A DNA stretch of 39,291 nucleotides. Origin: Clostridiales bacterium. Lineage in GTDB: Bacteria > Bacillota > Clostridia > Christensenellales > Aristaeellaceae. Below the pieces are notes generated by a model. The model ran no database searches. It saw only the letters and a program-made list of their open reading frames with translations, and had not been told where the DNA came from. Location: contig SVGU01000021.1 of assembly GCA_015056155.1 (NCBI GenBank), forward strand, positions 1-39,291, in the 5' to 3' direction. A program made the translations under genes and the position numbers. Below are positions 20,113-28,396 of this stretch, piece after piece; the first letter of the stretch is position 1; each line of letters opens with the position of its first letter.

Positions 20113-20523
20113 TCAGATCACATAGCCCTTGGCGAAGTCCGGCAGGGTCTCGGGATCAGCGCTGACGGACAGCACGAAGGTCACGTCATGCTTCTGGCCG
20201 TACTGCTCCAGGCTGGTGAAGAACCAGTCCGCCGCGGTCACGTCGACCCTGATCAGCTTCAGGAACGCATCGATGAAGATGGTGCTGATATCATAGTTGC
20301 TGGCCAGCATGCCGCCCAGGAAGCCCAGGAACATCTCGGCGCTGTTGACGTGATAATCGTTCACGTTCACAAAACGCACAGCGCGGTCGATCTCGTACAT
20401 GTAGCTGTTGTCCTTATCCAGGAAGACAACGTTGCCGGCAGAGGTCTTCGCCGTCTCATTGGTCATATCGATGAGCCGCTTGGTCTTACCGGAACCCTTG
20501 TTGCCTGCGATGATCTTAATCAT
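20113..20523 (-). CDS. Small P-loop ATP-binding protein
   Basis: 136 residues. It opens with IKIIAGNKGSGKTKRLIDM, a clear Walker A (residues 7-14), and has a plausible Walker B in STIFIDAFL. There is no room for a large effector domain. The overall form resembles a stripped RecA/twitching-ATPase core found as an orphan in Clostridia; its role is unknown. AAGGAGG precedes the ATG at 20523, and a strong promoter stands just upstream, so it is a single-gene unit despite lying close behind addB. Confidence 0.8.
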   Translation of the reverse strand: MIKIIAGNKGSGKTKRLIDMTNETAKTSAGNVVFLDKDNSYMYEIDRAVRFVNVNDYHVNSAEMFLGFLGGMLASNYDISTIFIDAFLKLIRVDVTAADWFFTSLEQYGQKHDVTFVLSVSADPETLPDFAKGYVI

Positions 20524-20562
20524 GGGAAACGCCTCCTTGTGTGAGAATAATCTCTTGATTTG

Positions 20563-20591
20563 ATTATAAACCATTTTGGCCAAACTTGCAA
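20563..20591 (-). promoter_or_regulatory. Promoter of the small P-loop ATPase gene
   Basis: On the minus strand TTGCAA (20591-20586), a 17-bp spacer and TATAAT (20568-20563), about 40 bp before the start codon. Confidence 0.75.
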
Positions 20592-20655
20592 TCCCTGAAC
20601 GGAAGATTCCTGCAAAATAGGTGTGATTTGCGTCCATATCCCCCATATCTGCGGG

Positions 20656-23600
20656 TTATTCCGTTTCCGGAGGTGCATTTTGCGCCTCCTTACCGGTATG
20701 ATTCGCCAGACGGTCCAGCAATTCCTGCCTGCTCAGGCGAGGAAGAACACGTTTCGTACAACCGGTGATCGTCGGGTCGATGCCGCAGACCGCCGCATAC
20801 TCGCACCACTGGCAGGCGGACCATCCGTCCGTCTCCGCCGGGCTGACGGCGATGTCGCCGCCGCGGATGCCGTCGGCCAGCAGCGCCGCGGTGTCCCGGG
20901 CGTGCTCCAGCAGCGCCTGCATCTCCATCTGCGTATACGCCGGGGCATGGGCGGCGACATTGCCCTTCTGGGTGAAAATCGTGCCCAGGGCGAAGCCGCC
21001 CTCGGTATCCATCGCCTCCACAACGCTCACATCCGCCAGCACCACGCCCTCCAGCCGCAGCTGCTTTGCGATGGCCTTTTCCGCCGCCTCCTTCACGTCC
21101 TCCGCATCCACCAGGGGATCCTTCACCGTGAAGTAGAACGCGCCCGCCGGCTTTCCGTCCATGCCCTGCGAGGCCGCCTGCAGGTACAACATCAGCTGCA
21201 GCTGCAGCCCGTACCACAGGCGGGTGGGGTCGATACCGCGCTTGCTGGACTTGTAGTCGATCACGCGCAGGTACACGCCCTCGTCCCCCTGCCAGCGGTC
21301 GATGCGGTCGATCTTGCCGCGCAGGGCGATGCGCCGCCCGTCCTGCAGCGTCAGCACCACCGGCGGCAGTCCGCCCTCCTCGCCAAAGACGACCTCCTCG
21401 CCGATGGTGGTGAAGCAGCTCTTCTGCGCGTGCCGGGTGAACAGCCACGCCGCGCGCCTTGCTGTGCGGACGTATTTGCTGCCCTGCAGCCGCTGCGCCG
21501 GGGTGTCGGAGAGCGGGCCGTCCGCCCACTGCTCCGTCAGGGGCGCCAGCACGCCGTCCATGATGCCCTCGACCTCCTCTTCAGGCAGGTCGGGCCAGTC
21601 CGGGCGCTCCATCGCCGCCTTTGCGAAGCCCTGCAGCGCCGCATGGTAGAAATCGCCCGCGTCGCTGGGTTCAAAGGTGAATTTCTCCCGACGCACGGGC
21701 TTGAGGCCGTAGTCCACATAATGCTGATAGGGGCAGGCCGCGAAGCGCTCCAGCCGGCTGATGGACACCTTGTCCTGGGTGAAGATCCGCCGCGTCATCT
21801 CCGGCTGCAGCCGCGCGCCGTCCGTCCGGCCGTCCAGCGCCGCAATGACCTGCCGCACCTTCTCGTGCCATGCCGGGCTCTGCCACAGCCAGCGCAGCGC
21901 ATTGAGCCATGCCGCGTCGAGGGACTCCGTTTTCCCGTCCGCCAGCGCCCGGAGGCGGATCGCCAGCCCGTCCAGCGCCATCTGCGGCGACAGGGGCGCA
22001 TCCTCCCGGCCGTCCGCCGTCACGCCGCCGGTGACGCACAATTCCGGGAACAGCCCCTGCAGATCGTCGATCAGCCCGGAAGGACGCAGCGCCGTGCCGT
22101 CCTGCCCGCCCTGGGAGAAGGTCAGGTGCAGTTTCTCCTGCGGCAGCGCCATCGTGCGGTAGAAGTCCGACTGGCGCAGCGCCGCCGTCTCCTGCTGGGT
22201 CATGCCCACCGCCCGCTGCATCGCGTCGGACAGCGCGCGCCGCTCCGCCTCGGTGATCAGGCTCTGCATCGTGCTGCCCAGCACGCCGTCCTGCATGCCG
22301 CAGAGGATCATCGCGTCGATCCGCCCGGTCATCAGGTGGCCGGCCTCGCCCAGCATGACCGCGTCGGGCTGGGGCGGCAGGCTGCTGATGGCCGCGCCGG
22401 TGAGGCCCGCCTCCACGAACCGCGCCAGGTCCTTCATCGCCGCCCGCTTCTCGCCCAGCAGCGCATGCAGCTGATCCAGCAGCTCCATCACGATCCGCCA
22501 GACCTGCCGGTTGGAGGCCGCCTCCGCCGCCATACCGCGCCGCAGCAGCTCCTCCTCCCGCGCCATCAGACGCTGATAGGCGTTCGTGTCCTCCAGAAGG
22601 AGAAACACCGCCTCCACCGACTGGGCAGCCGTTCTGGCGCCGCGCAGCCGCTCCCGCAGCGCTTCCGCCGGGGTGATGAGCCGCTGGCGCACGTCCTCCA
22701 TCGCTTCCGCGTCCTCGCCCCGCGTGAAGGGCCGGAGCCACTTGCCCCGGTTCACGCCATGGGCGATGGCGTAGTTCTCCAGCCGGTGCGCCTCCTCCGC
22801 CGACACGGGCGCAAAGCCGCTTTTTGCCATGTGGAGCACGTCCTGCGAGGCATAATTCCCCGTCGCGCACCGCAGCGCACCCAGCAGCATCCGGCACAGG
22901 CCATGCCGCGCCGCGCTGTCCTTGCGGGCCACGTAATGCGGGATCCCCGCGCCCGCCAGCGTCACCGCGAGGATCCCCGCCATCGACGCGCTGTCGGCCA
23001 TCGCGACCGCCATGCGCTGCCAGGGCATTCCCGCGTCGTGCCAGGAGCGGAGCGTCTGGGCGATATGCGCCGCCTCCGCGTAGGGGTTGGCCGCCGCGTG
23101 GACGCTCACGGCGCTGCTGTCCCCCTCAAAGGGGACGGCCTTGCGGGTGAACAGGTGCTTCTCCAGATGCTGCAGCGCCGGATCGCGCCCGTCCGCCCGC
23201 ATGGGCAGATAGCGCCACTCCACGCTGATCCCCCGCTCCTGCAGCAGGCTCATCAGTTCCGCCGCGCTGCGCCGCTGGGTCTGGAAGATGCGGCCGTCGT
23301 CCGCGTCCCGGGCGTCCATGGTCATGGTCACGGTGATGGAGGCGCATGTATCCGCCGCCTCGGCCAACAGCTCGCACATGGTCTGGGGGATCACGTCGAA
23401 GCCGTAGACGAACACCGCCGCGCCGTCCATCACGCCGCTGGGTCTGAGCCGGCGGAGGATCTCCGCCTGCTGCTGCGTTTCATCGGCGAACCGGCCCTCC
23501 AGCACCGTCAGGTAGGCCTCCCAGATGCGCGCCACGTCCGTCTCCTTCGCCTTCAGCGCCCCGGCGGACGCCTCCTGCGCATGCGCCATGAGCCTTTCCG

Positions 23601-24000
23601 GCGTCACCCCTGCACGCTGCAGATCGGCGATCAGTACGCTCAGCTTGTCCGGCAGGCCCGGCGTGAGCGCCACGCGGCGGTAATACACCAGCTCCTCCTG
23701 CACCAGGGTCAGCGCCTGCGCCAGCGCCATGCTGCGCCCCCGGTCGTCCAGCGGCGCGAGGCCGCTGTGGCCGCCGTACTCGCGGATCCGCCGCGTCAGC
23801 CGCCGGGGAGAGAGCACGTCGATGTCGATCAGGCCCGGCAGCTTCAGTCCCGTCACCAGCTCCCGCTCCGCCTGCAGGGTATACTGCTCCGGCACCAGCA
23901 GGAGCACCCGCTGCCCCGCGAGGCGGCATTCGTTGATCCATTCCAGCATATGCGGCAGAAGCTGCCCTGCCCGGGCTCCCCAGATACGGACGTTCGGCAT
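20656..24000 (-). CDS. addB: ATP-dependent helicase/deoxyribonuclease subunit B (AddB)
   Basis: AddB pairs with AddA to resect double-strand breaks and hand the 3' end to RecA. 1114 residues, the usual size. The C-terminal nuclease domain has LRVIDYKSSKRGID with catalytic Asp and Lys, and the Fe-S cluster cysteines as ERFAACPYQ followed near the end by CQWCEYAAVC (C-x2-C-x5-C). The N-terminal site normally holding a Walker A loop reads IWGARAGQLLPHML and lacks the GK(S/T) core, so this copy probably cannot bind ATP there. The ATG at 24000 has AAAGGAGG upstream; the frame is open far beyond, but that region is the antisense of the methyltransferase gene. addA is not next to it in this window. 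Confidence 0.92.
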   Translation of the reverse strand: MPNVRIWGARAGQLLPHMLEWINECRLAGQRVLLLVPEQYTLQAERELVTGLKLPGLIDIDVLSPRRLTRRIREYGGHSGLAPLDDRGRSMALAQALTLVQEELVYYRRVALTPGLPDKLSVLIADLQRAGVTPERLMAHAQEASAGALKAKETDVARIWEAYLTVLEGRFADETQQQAEILRRLRPSGVMDGAAVFVYGFDVIPQTMCELLAEAADTCASITVTMTMDARDADDGRIFQTQRRSAAELMSLLQERGISVEWRYLPMRADGRDPALQHLEKHLFTRKAVPFEGDSSAVSVHAAANPYAEAAHIAQTLRSWHDAGMPWQRMAVAMADSASMAGILAVTLAGAGIPHYVARKDSAARHGLCRMLLGALRCATGNYASQDVLHMAKSGFAPVSAEEAHRLENYAIAHGVNRGKWLRPFTRGEDAEAMEDVRQRLITPAEALRERLRGARTAAQSVEAVFLLLEDTNAYQRLMAREEELLRRGMAAEAASNRQVWRIVMELLDQLHALLGEKRAAMKDLARFVEAGLTGAAISSLPPQPDAVMLGEAGHLMTGRIDAMILCGMQDGVLGSTMQSLITEAERRALSDAMQRAVGMTQQETAALRQSDFYRTMALPQEKLHLTFSQGGQDGTALRPSGLIDDLQGLFPELCVTGGVTADGREDAPLSPQMALDGLAIRLRALADGKTESLDAAWLNALRWLWQSPAWHEKVRQVIAALDGRTDGARLQPEMTRRIFTQDKVSISRLERFAACPYQHYVDYGLKPVRREKFTFEPSDAGDFYHAALQGFAKAAMERPDWPDLPEEEVEGIMDGVLAPLTEQWADGPLSDTPAQRLQGSKYVRTARRAAWLFTRHAQKSCFTTIGEEVVFGEEGGLPPVVLTLQDGRRIALRGKIDRIDRWQGDEGVYLRVIDYKSSKRGIDPTRLWYGLQLQLMLYLQAASQGMDGKPAGAFYFTVKDPLVDAEDVKEAAEKAIAKQLRLEGVVLADVSVVEAMDTEGGFALGTIFTQKGNVAAHAPAYTQMEMQALLEHARDTAALLADGIRGGDIAVSPAETDGWSACQWCEYAAVCGIDPTITGCTKRVLPRLSRQELLDRLANHTGKEAQNAPPETE

Positions 24001-24036
24001 GGTCAGCCTCCTTTCCCGTTCAATATCGTTTTCTTC

Positions 24037-24066
24037 ATTATAACACAGATTGACGCGGCTTGCCAA
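24037..24066 (-). promoter_or_regulatory. addB promoter
   Basis: On the minus strand TTGGCA (24066-24061), an 18-bp spacer and TATAAT (24042-24037), about 37 bp before the start. It is interleaved with the divergent methyltransferase promoter. Confidence 0.7.
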
Positions 24067-24078
24067 CCGTGCTATCAT
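24050..24078 (+). promoter_or_regulatory. Promoter of the rRNA methyltransferase gene
   Basis: TTGACG (24050-24055), a 17-bp spacer and TATCAT (24073-24078). Its -35 lies within the spacer of the addB promoter, so the two probably compete for polymerase. Confidence 0.65.
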
Positions 24079-24132
24079 CATAAGGTCGGCCCCCGCTGCC
24101 GGCGCCGGAAATAGACAAAAAGGAGCCGCTCC

Positions 24133-25401
24133 ATGTACGATAAAAACCGCCCGTCCCGCCCCCGCAAGGCTGTTTCCTCCTCCCCCGACCGCCCCGAACG
24201 CAGCGCAAAGCCCGCATCCCAGCCCGCCGCCCCGGCCCGCACCGGCCGCGAGCAGCGCTTTTCCTGCCCCGTCGCCGCGCACTGCGGCGGCTGCCAGCTC
24301 TCCCGCATGTCCTATGCCGAGCAGCTGCGCCACAAGCAGCAGGTCGTGCAGGAGCTGCTGGGCGGCCTGTGCCCGGTCGAGGAGATCATCGGCATGGCCG
24401 ATCCCTATCACTACCGCGGCAAGGTGCACGCCGTCTTGTCCACGGACAAGCGCGGCATCCCGTACAGCGGCGTTTACGCCATGGGCACCCACCGGGTCGT
24501 GCCGGTGAAAAACTGCCTCATCGAGGACAAGCGCGCCGACCGCATCATCCAGACCATCGTGTCCATGCTGCCGCGCTACAAGCTGCGCATCTACAACGAG
24601 TATACGCACCGCGGGTTCCTGCGGCATATCCTCGTGCGCACCGCCAATGTCACCGGGCAGGTGATGGTGGTGCTGGTCGCCACGGGCAGGGAGTTCCCGG
24701 GCGGCAAGGCCTTCGTGGCGGAGCTGGTGAAGACCCACCCGGAGATCACCACCGTCGTCCTCAACGTCAACACCCGCGAAACGAGCATGGTGCTGGGCAA
24801 GACGGAGACCGCCCTGTACGGCCCGGGCTACATGGAGGACGAGCTGTGCGGCAAGCGCTTCCGCATCAGCCCCCAAAGCTTCTATCAGGTCAACCTCCGC
24901 CAGACCGAGGTGCTCTACCGCACCGCGATCGAATACGCCGGCCTCACCGGCGGGGAGACCCTGCTGGACGCCTACTGCGGCACGGGCACCATCGGCCTGT
25001 GCGCCTCCGACCACGTCCGCAAACTCATCGGCGTGGAGCTGAACGCCGACGCCGTGCGGGACGCCAAGGAGAACGCCCGCCTCAACGGCGTGAGCAACGC
25101 CCGCTTCTTCTGCGACGACGCAGGCCGCTTCATGGTCCGCATGGCGCAGGAGGGCCAGCCGCTGGACGTGCTGATCATGGACCCGCCCCGCGCCGGCAGC
25201 GACGAGAAGTTTCTCTCCTCCGTCCTGACCCTCCGGCCGCCGAAGGTCGTCTACGTCTCCTGCAACCCCGAGACCCTCGCCCGGGACGCCGAATACCTCG
25301 TGCAGGGCGGCTACCGCGCCGTCAAGGCCGTGCCGGTGGACATGTTCCCCTGCACGGAGCATGTGGAGACGGTCATGCTCTTCACCCGCCCGGACGCCTG
25401 A
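24133..25401 (+). CDS. rlmD: 23S rRNA (uracil-5-)-methyltransferase, RlmD/RumA type
   Basis: SAM-dependent enzyme making m5U in 23S rRNA. 422 residues. An N-terminal basic, disordered tail of about 40 residues takes the place of the TRAM domain usual in the family. The iron-sulfur cysteines follow at residues 45, 51 and 54 (CPVAAHCGGC). The catalytic half has the SAM loop LLDAYCGTGTIGL, MDPPRAGSDEK, and the nucleophile in VYVSCNPETLARD. In Firmicutes one RlmCD-like enzyme often modifies both U747 and U1939, so the exact site is open; a tRNA-directed TrmA-like role is less likely. AAAAAGGAG precedes the ATG. It ends at a strong terminator and faces nrdR. Confidence 0.9.
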   Translation: MYDKNRPSRPRKAVSSSPDRPERSAKPASQPAAPARTGREQRFSCPVAAHCGGCQLSRMSYAEQLRHKQQVVQELLGGLCPVEEIIGMADPYHYRGKVHAVLSTDKRGIPYSGVYAMGTHRVVPVKNCLIEDKRADRIIQTIVSMLPRYKLRIYNEYTHRGFLRHILVRTANVTGQVMVVLVATGREFPGGKAFVAELVKTHPEITTVVLNVNTRETSMVLGKTETALYGPGYMEDELCGKRFRISPQSFYQVNLRQTEVLYRTAIEYAGLTGGETLLDAYCGTGTIGLCASDHVRKLIGVELNADAVRDAKENARLNGVSNARFFCDDAGRFMVRMAQEGQPLDVLIMDPPRAGSDEKFLSSVLTLRPPKVVYVSCNPETLARDAEYLVQGGYRAVKAVPVDMFPCTEHVETVMLFTRPDA

Positions 25402-25463
25402 TGCGCCGCATCCCCTTATCCGCAACAAAAAAGCGGCCGGAATCATCTTCCTGCCACACAGAA

Positions 25464-25500
25464 GCGGCCTGCCGGATCATGCCGGCAGGTCGCCTTTTGT
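25464..25500 (+). terminator. Intrinsic terminator after the rRNA methyltransferase gene
   Basis: GCGGCCTGCCGG (25464-25475) pairs with CCGGCAGGTCGC (25482-25493), one mismatch in 12, followed by CTTTTGTTGATTTTG. Confidence 0.85.
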
Positions 25501-25548
25501 TGATTTTGTCTGTCACGAGTCACCCCGCGGCATGCCCGTCCGCCAGGC

Positions 25549-26019
25549 TCAGCTGCGGTTCCCGGCGTTCTCATCCACCAGCTTCTGCAGCTCCTGCATA
25601 AAGTCGCCGATGTCGGTGAACAGGCGGTACACCGCGGCAAAGCGGACATACGCCACGTCGTTGACGCTCTTGAGCTCGTGCATGACCATATCGCCGATGC
25701 GCTGGCTGGTGATCTCGCCGTCCATGCCCGCGTAGGCCGCCTGCTCGATCCGGCCGGTCATTGCCTCGATCTGCGGCATGGAGATCGGCAGCTTCTCGCA
25801 GGCGCGCATGATGCCCGCCTTGATCTTCTGCACGTCAAAGGCCTCGCGCCGGCCGTCACGCTTGACGACCATCAGCGGCAGCATCTCGATTTTCTCATAC
25901 GTTGTGAAGCGCCGGCCGCAGCCGATGCATTCCCGGCGGCGACGGATGCTGCTGCCCTCCTCCGTCGGACGGGAATCGATAACCTTGCTGTCCGTGCAGC
26001 TGCAATACTGGCATTTCAT
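25549..26019 (-). CDS. nrdR: Transcriptional repressor NrdR
   Basis: Zinc-ribbon, ATP-cone repressor of ribonucleotide reductase genes; it binds NrdR boxes when its cone holds dATP. 156 residues, standard length. Zinc ligands are Cys3, Cys6, Cys31 and Cys34, with CIGCGRRFTTYEKIE behind. The ATP cone starts at MVVKRDGRREAFDVQKI and includes VNDVAYVRFAAVYR. AGGAGG lies 9 nt before the ATG at 26019, and a promoter lies about 45 bp upstream. No ribonucleotide reductase gene is in the window, so its targets are elsewhere. Confidence 0.95.
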   Translation of the reverse strand: MKCQYCSCTDSKVIDSRPTEEGSSIRRRRECIGCGRRFTTYEKIEMLPLMVVKRDGRREAFDVQKIKAGIMRACEKLPISMPQIEAMTGRIEQAAYAGMDGEITSQRIGDMVMHELKSVNDVAYVRFAAVYRLFTDIGDFMQELQKLVDENAGNRS

Positions 26020-26063
26020 ACAGGGATACCTCCTGCGCCAATGGTGACAAATTGTTTACGGGG

Positions 26064-26092
26064 ATTATACCACATTTTGTGTTTCGCGTAAA
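26064..26092 (-). promoter_or_regulatory. nrdR promoter
   Basis: On the minus strand TTTACG (26092-26087), a 17-bp spacer and TATAAT (26069-26064). The spacer includes the short palindrome CACAAAATGTG next to the -10, which is loosely like an NrdR box; autoregulation is possible but unproven. Confidence 0.55.
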
Positions 26093-26119
26093 GGGAAATC
26101 ACAAATTTCACCGCAATTC

Positions 26120-26608
26120 TCACCGGAACCCATAGTTCAGCAGCCGGGCATGGGGCTTGCCGTCGCGGATCTCCAGCAGCGCGCACCGGTCCGAGCACAC
26201 CGCCCCGGGGTTGACCAGCAGCGGCACGTTCATCTCGATATCCGCGCAGTGGGTGTGGCCGTAGAGCCCCACGTCACACTTCGCATCCCGCACCGCATCC
26301 TGCAGGTAATACATGGTGGATTTGACCCGCTGGTTGTGGCCGTGGGTCATGAAGATCCGCACGCCGCCCAGGGTAATGATGCGCGTCAGGGGCGCGTCAC
26401 ACCAGTCGTTGTTGCCCTTGACGGCATACATGACCGCATGCTCGTCGCGCTCGCGGATGAACCGCTCCGCCCGCTCGAAATCCCGCACGCCGTCGCCCAG
26501 GCACAGGTATGCGTCGATCGGCCCGGTCTCCTGCCAGACCCGCTCCAGCAGCCAGCGGAACGTCGTATCGTCCCCGTGGATGTCAGACAGCACCAGCGCT
26601 CTCAGCAT
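26120..26608 (-). CDS. YfcE/MJ0936-family metallophosphoesterase
   Basis: 162 residues, cytosolic. The complete set of calcineurin-like metal ligands is visible: Asp9 and His11 in LSDIHGD, Asp39 in CLGDGVRD, Asn67 in KGNND, His89 and His91 in MTHGHN, and His118 and His120 in YGHTH. Members hydrolyse phosphodiesters such as 2',3'-cyclic nucleotides in vitro; the natural substrate is unknown. AAAGGAG precedes the ATG at 26608. In many Firmicutes this gene follows rph-rdgB, as here. A strong hairpin terminator lies between the two, so transcription may be reduced. Confidence 0.9.
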   Translation of the reverse strand: MLRALVLSDIHGDDTTFRWLLERVWQETGPIDAYLCLGDGVRDFERAERFIRERDEHAVMYAVKGNNDWCDAPLTRIITLGGVRIFMTHGHNQRVKSTMYYLQDAVRDAKCDVGLYGHTHCADIEMNVPLLVNPGAVCSDRCALLEIRDGKPHARLLNYGFR

Positions 26609-26632
26609 TCATGCAGCTCCTTTCAGATCGGA

Positions 26633-26682
26633 CAAAACCCGGCTGCACATCGCCATTGTCCGCAATGACGGTGCACAGCCGG
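26633..26682 (-). terminator. Long-hairpin terminator after the rph-rdgB fusion
   Basis: On the minus strand 20 bases (26682-26663) pair with 26658-26639 around a 4-nt loop with a few mismatches; the core CCGGCTG-GCAC / GTGCAGCCGG is solid. GTTTTGTCC follows. It ends about 25 bp before the next start codon. Confidence 0.7.
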
Positions 26683-26690
26683 AAGCCGGC

Positions 26691-28019
26691 TTACGCCTGA
26701 TTCAGGCCAGCCATGATCGCCAGCATCTTCTCACACGCCTTCGCGCGGTGGCTGACGGCGTTCTTCTCTTCCTCGTTGACCTCGGCGAAGGTCTTGTTCA
26801 GCGGCTCGTAGAGGAACAGCGGGTCGTAGCCGAAGCCGCCGGTGCCGCGCTCCTCCTCCAGCAGCACGCCGGGGCAGGAGCCCTCTGCGATCAGCGTTTC
26901 CTCGCCCGGACGCGCCAGAGCGATCGCGCATTCAAACGCGCAGCCGCGGCGGGTGCGGCCCTTCATCCGGCGCAAAAGCAGGTTGTTGTTGTCCTTGTCG
27001 CCCTCGCCCTCGCCGTTCATCATCGCGTAGCGGGCGGAATACACGCCGGGCTCGCCGTCCAGCGCCTCCACCGTCAGGCCGCTGTCGTCCGCCAGCACGG
27101 GCAGGCCGGTCGCCGCGCAGACGGTTTCCGCCTTGATGGCCGCGTTGCCCGCGAAGGTCGTGGCGGTTTCCTCAATATTGCCGGTGAAACCCGCCGCCGT
27201 CATGGGCACGACCGTGTAGTATTCGCCGAAGATATGCTGCAGCTCGCGGATCTTGTGCAGGTTGCCGGAGGCGACCACCAGCGGGGGCTTGGCGCAGATA
27301 AAGCGCGCCGCATCGCCCAGCGCCGCCTTCTGCGCCGCCATCAGGTCCTCGATGCCCTTCTTGCCGTAGCTCAGCAGCGTGGTCAGCTCCTCCGCCGTGA
27401 AGGCGCGGCCCTCGCCCGTGCCCTGCAGCTCGATGAACTCACCCTTTTCGTTCATCACCAGGTTCATGTCCACCTGCGCCTTGCTGTCCTCCAGATAGCA
27501 CAGGTCGCAGCAGGGGGTATCGCCCACCACGCCCACGGACACCGCCGCCACCTGATGCACGATGGGCGAATACACCAGCTTGCCCTCGCTCATCAGCCGG
27601 GCGATCGCCAGCGTCAGGGCGACCATCGCGCCGGTGATGGACGCGGTACGGGTGCCGCCGTCGGCCTCCAGCACGTCGCAGTCCAGCGTGATCGTGCGCT
27701 CGCCCAGCTTCGTCAGATCCACCGCCTGACGCAGGCTGCGGCCGATCAGCCGCTGGATCTCCACGCTGCGGCCGTCCTTCTTGATGCCGTCGCGCTTCTT
27801 GCGGCTGCCGGTCGATGCGGGCAGCATCGCGTATTCCGCCGTGATCCAGCCCTGTCCCTTCCCCTTGAGGAAGGGCGGCACGCTGTCCTCCACCGACGCC
27901 GTGCAGATCACCCGGGTGTTGCCCGTGGCGATCAGGCAGGAGCCCGCGGCCGTGCGGACAAAATTCGTCTCGATCGAGATCGGGCGGGCCTGTTCGGGGG
28001 TACGTCCGTCAATGCGCAT
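26691..28019 (-). CDS. rph: Fused ribonuclease PH and RdgB/HAM1 nucleoside triphosphate pyrophosphatase
   Basis: 442 residues in two domains. Residues 1 to about 240 are RNase PH, a phosphorolytic 3'-exonuclease trimming tRNA: MRIDGRTPEQARPI, GNTRVICTASV, GWITAEYAMLP, RSVEIQRLIGRSLR and LDCDVLEADGGTRTASI. From about residue 245 comes RdgB, which removes ITP, dITP and XTP: VVASGNLHKIRELQ, AIKAETVCAATG, LADDSGLTVEALDG, GVYSARYA, GTGGFGYDPLF and SHRAKA. Both active sites look complete. In most bacteria the two are separate neighbours; fused forms are known in some Firmicutes. AGGAGG directly abuts an ATG at 28028, so the ATG at 28019 (9-nt spacing, the usual MRIDGR start) is preferred. Confidence 0.93.
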   Translation of the reverse strand: MRIDGRTPEQARPISIETNFVRTAAGSCLIATGNTRVICTASVEDSVPPFLKGKGQGWITAEYAMLPASTGSRKKRDGIKKDGRSVEIQRLIGRSLRQAVDLTKLGERTITLDCDVLEADGGTRTASITGAMVALTLAIARLMSEGKLVYSPIVHQVAAVSVGVVGDTPCCDLCYLEDSKAQVDMNLVMNEKGEFIELQGTGEGRAFTAEELTTLLSYGKKGIEDLMAAQKAALGDAARFICAKPPLVVASGNLHKIRELQHIFGEYYTVVPMTAAGFTGNIEETATTFAGNAAIKAETVCAATGLPVLADDSGLTVEALDGEPGVYSARYAMMNGEGEGDKDNNNLLLRRMKGRTRRGCAFECAIALARPGEETLIAEGSCPGVLLEEERGTGGFGYDPLFLYEPLNKTFAEVNEEEKNAVSHRAKACEKMLAIMAGLNQA

Positions 28020-28396
28020 ATCTTTCATCCTCCTGTTTCATGGATCTCATCGTGGTTCGCACGGAACCGTGAACGCTTTATTTCGCGACCGCAGTCATCA
28101 CCGCAGCCGCCGAATCTGAAAACGAAAAACTCCAAATTAGCATTTCTTCATCCGCTTCCCGTTTTCCTGCCCCATTTCCGCGGGAAGTTCGCCAAAAAGT
28201 TCAACTTCCTACTGGAAATCCCTGCACAGATGTGGTATGATATTCTTTGGTCGTTTGCGCATTCATTTTGATTTTGTGCAATCGAAAATACCTTATGGCA
28301 GGAATCCTGCAGTCTTCCGGGATGCTCCTGCGTCGAAGAAGCCCCCTGGCTTCCGTATTGATCGGGTGTCCGCGCCCGTGGAAAGGAACCTTATCT
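28020..28396. other. Intergenic region between divergent rph-rdgB and pgsA
   Basis: About 375 bp without a gene I can support. Near 28050-28074 small overlapping hairpins form (GGTTC/GAACC, CACGG/CCGTG) in what would be the rph-rdgB leader; no clear promoter for that gene is visible. A candidate pgsA promoter is TGGAAA (28213-28218), a 17-bp spacer and TATGAT (28236-28241). The middle (28110-28200) is relatively AT-rich and featureless. Confidence 0.4.

Noticed and set aside
20623..24114. 1163-codon plus-strand frame across addB
   Set aside because: Antisense of addB; Arg/His/Leu/Gln-rich and without recognisable domains.
24001..25446. Possible N-terminal extension of AddB of about 480 residues
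   Set aside because: The extension is the complement of the rRNA methyltransferase gene; the ATG at 24000 has a strong ribosome site and promoter.
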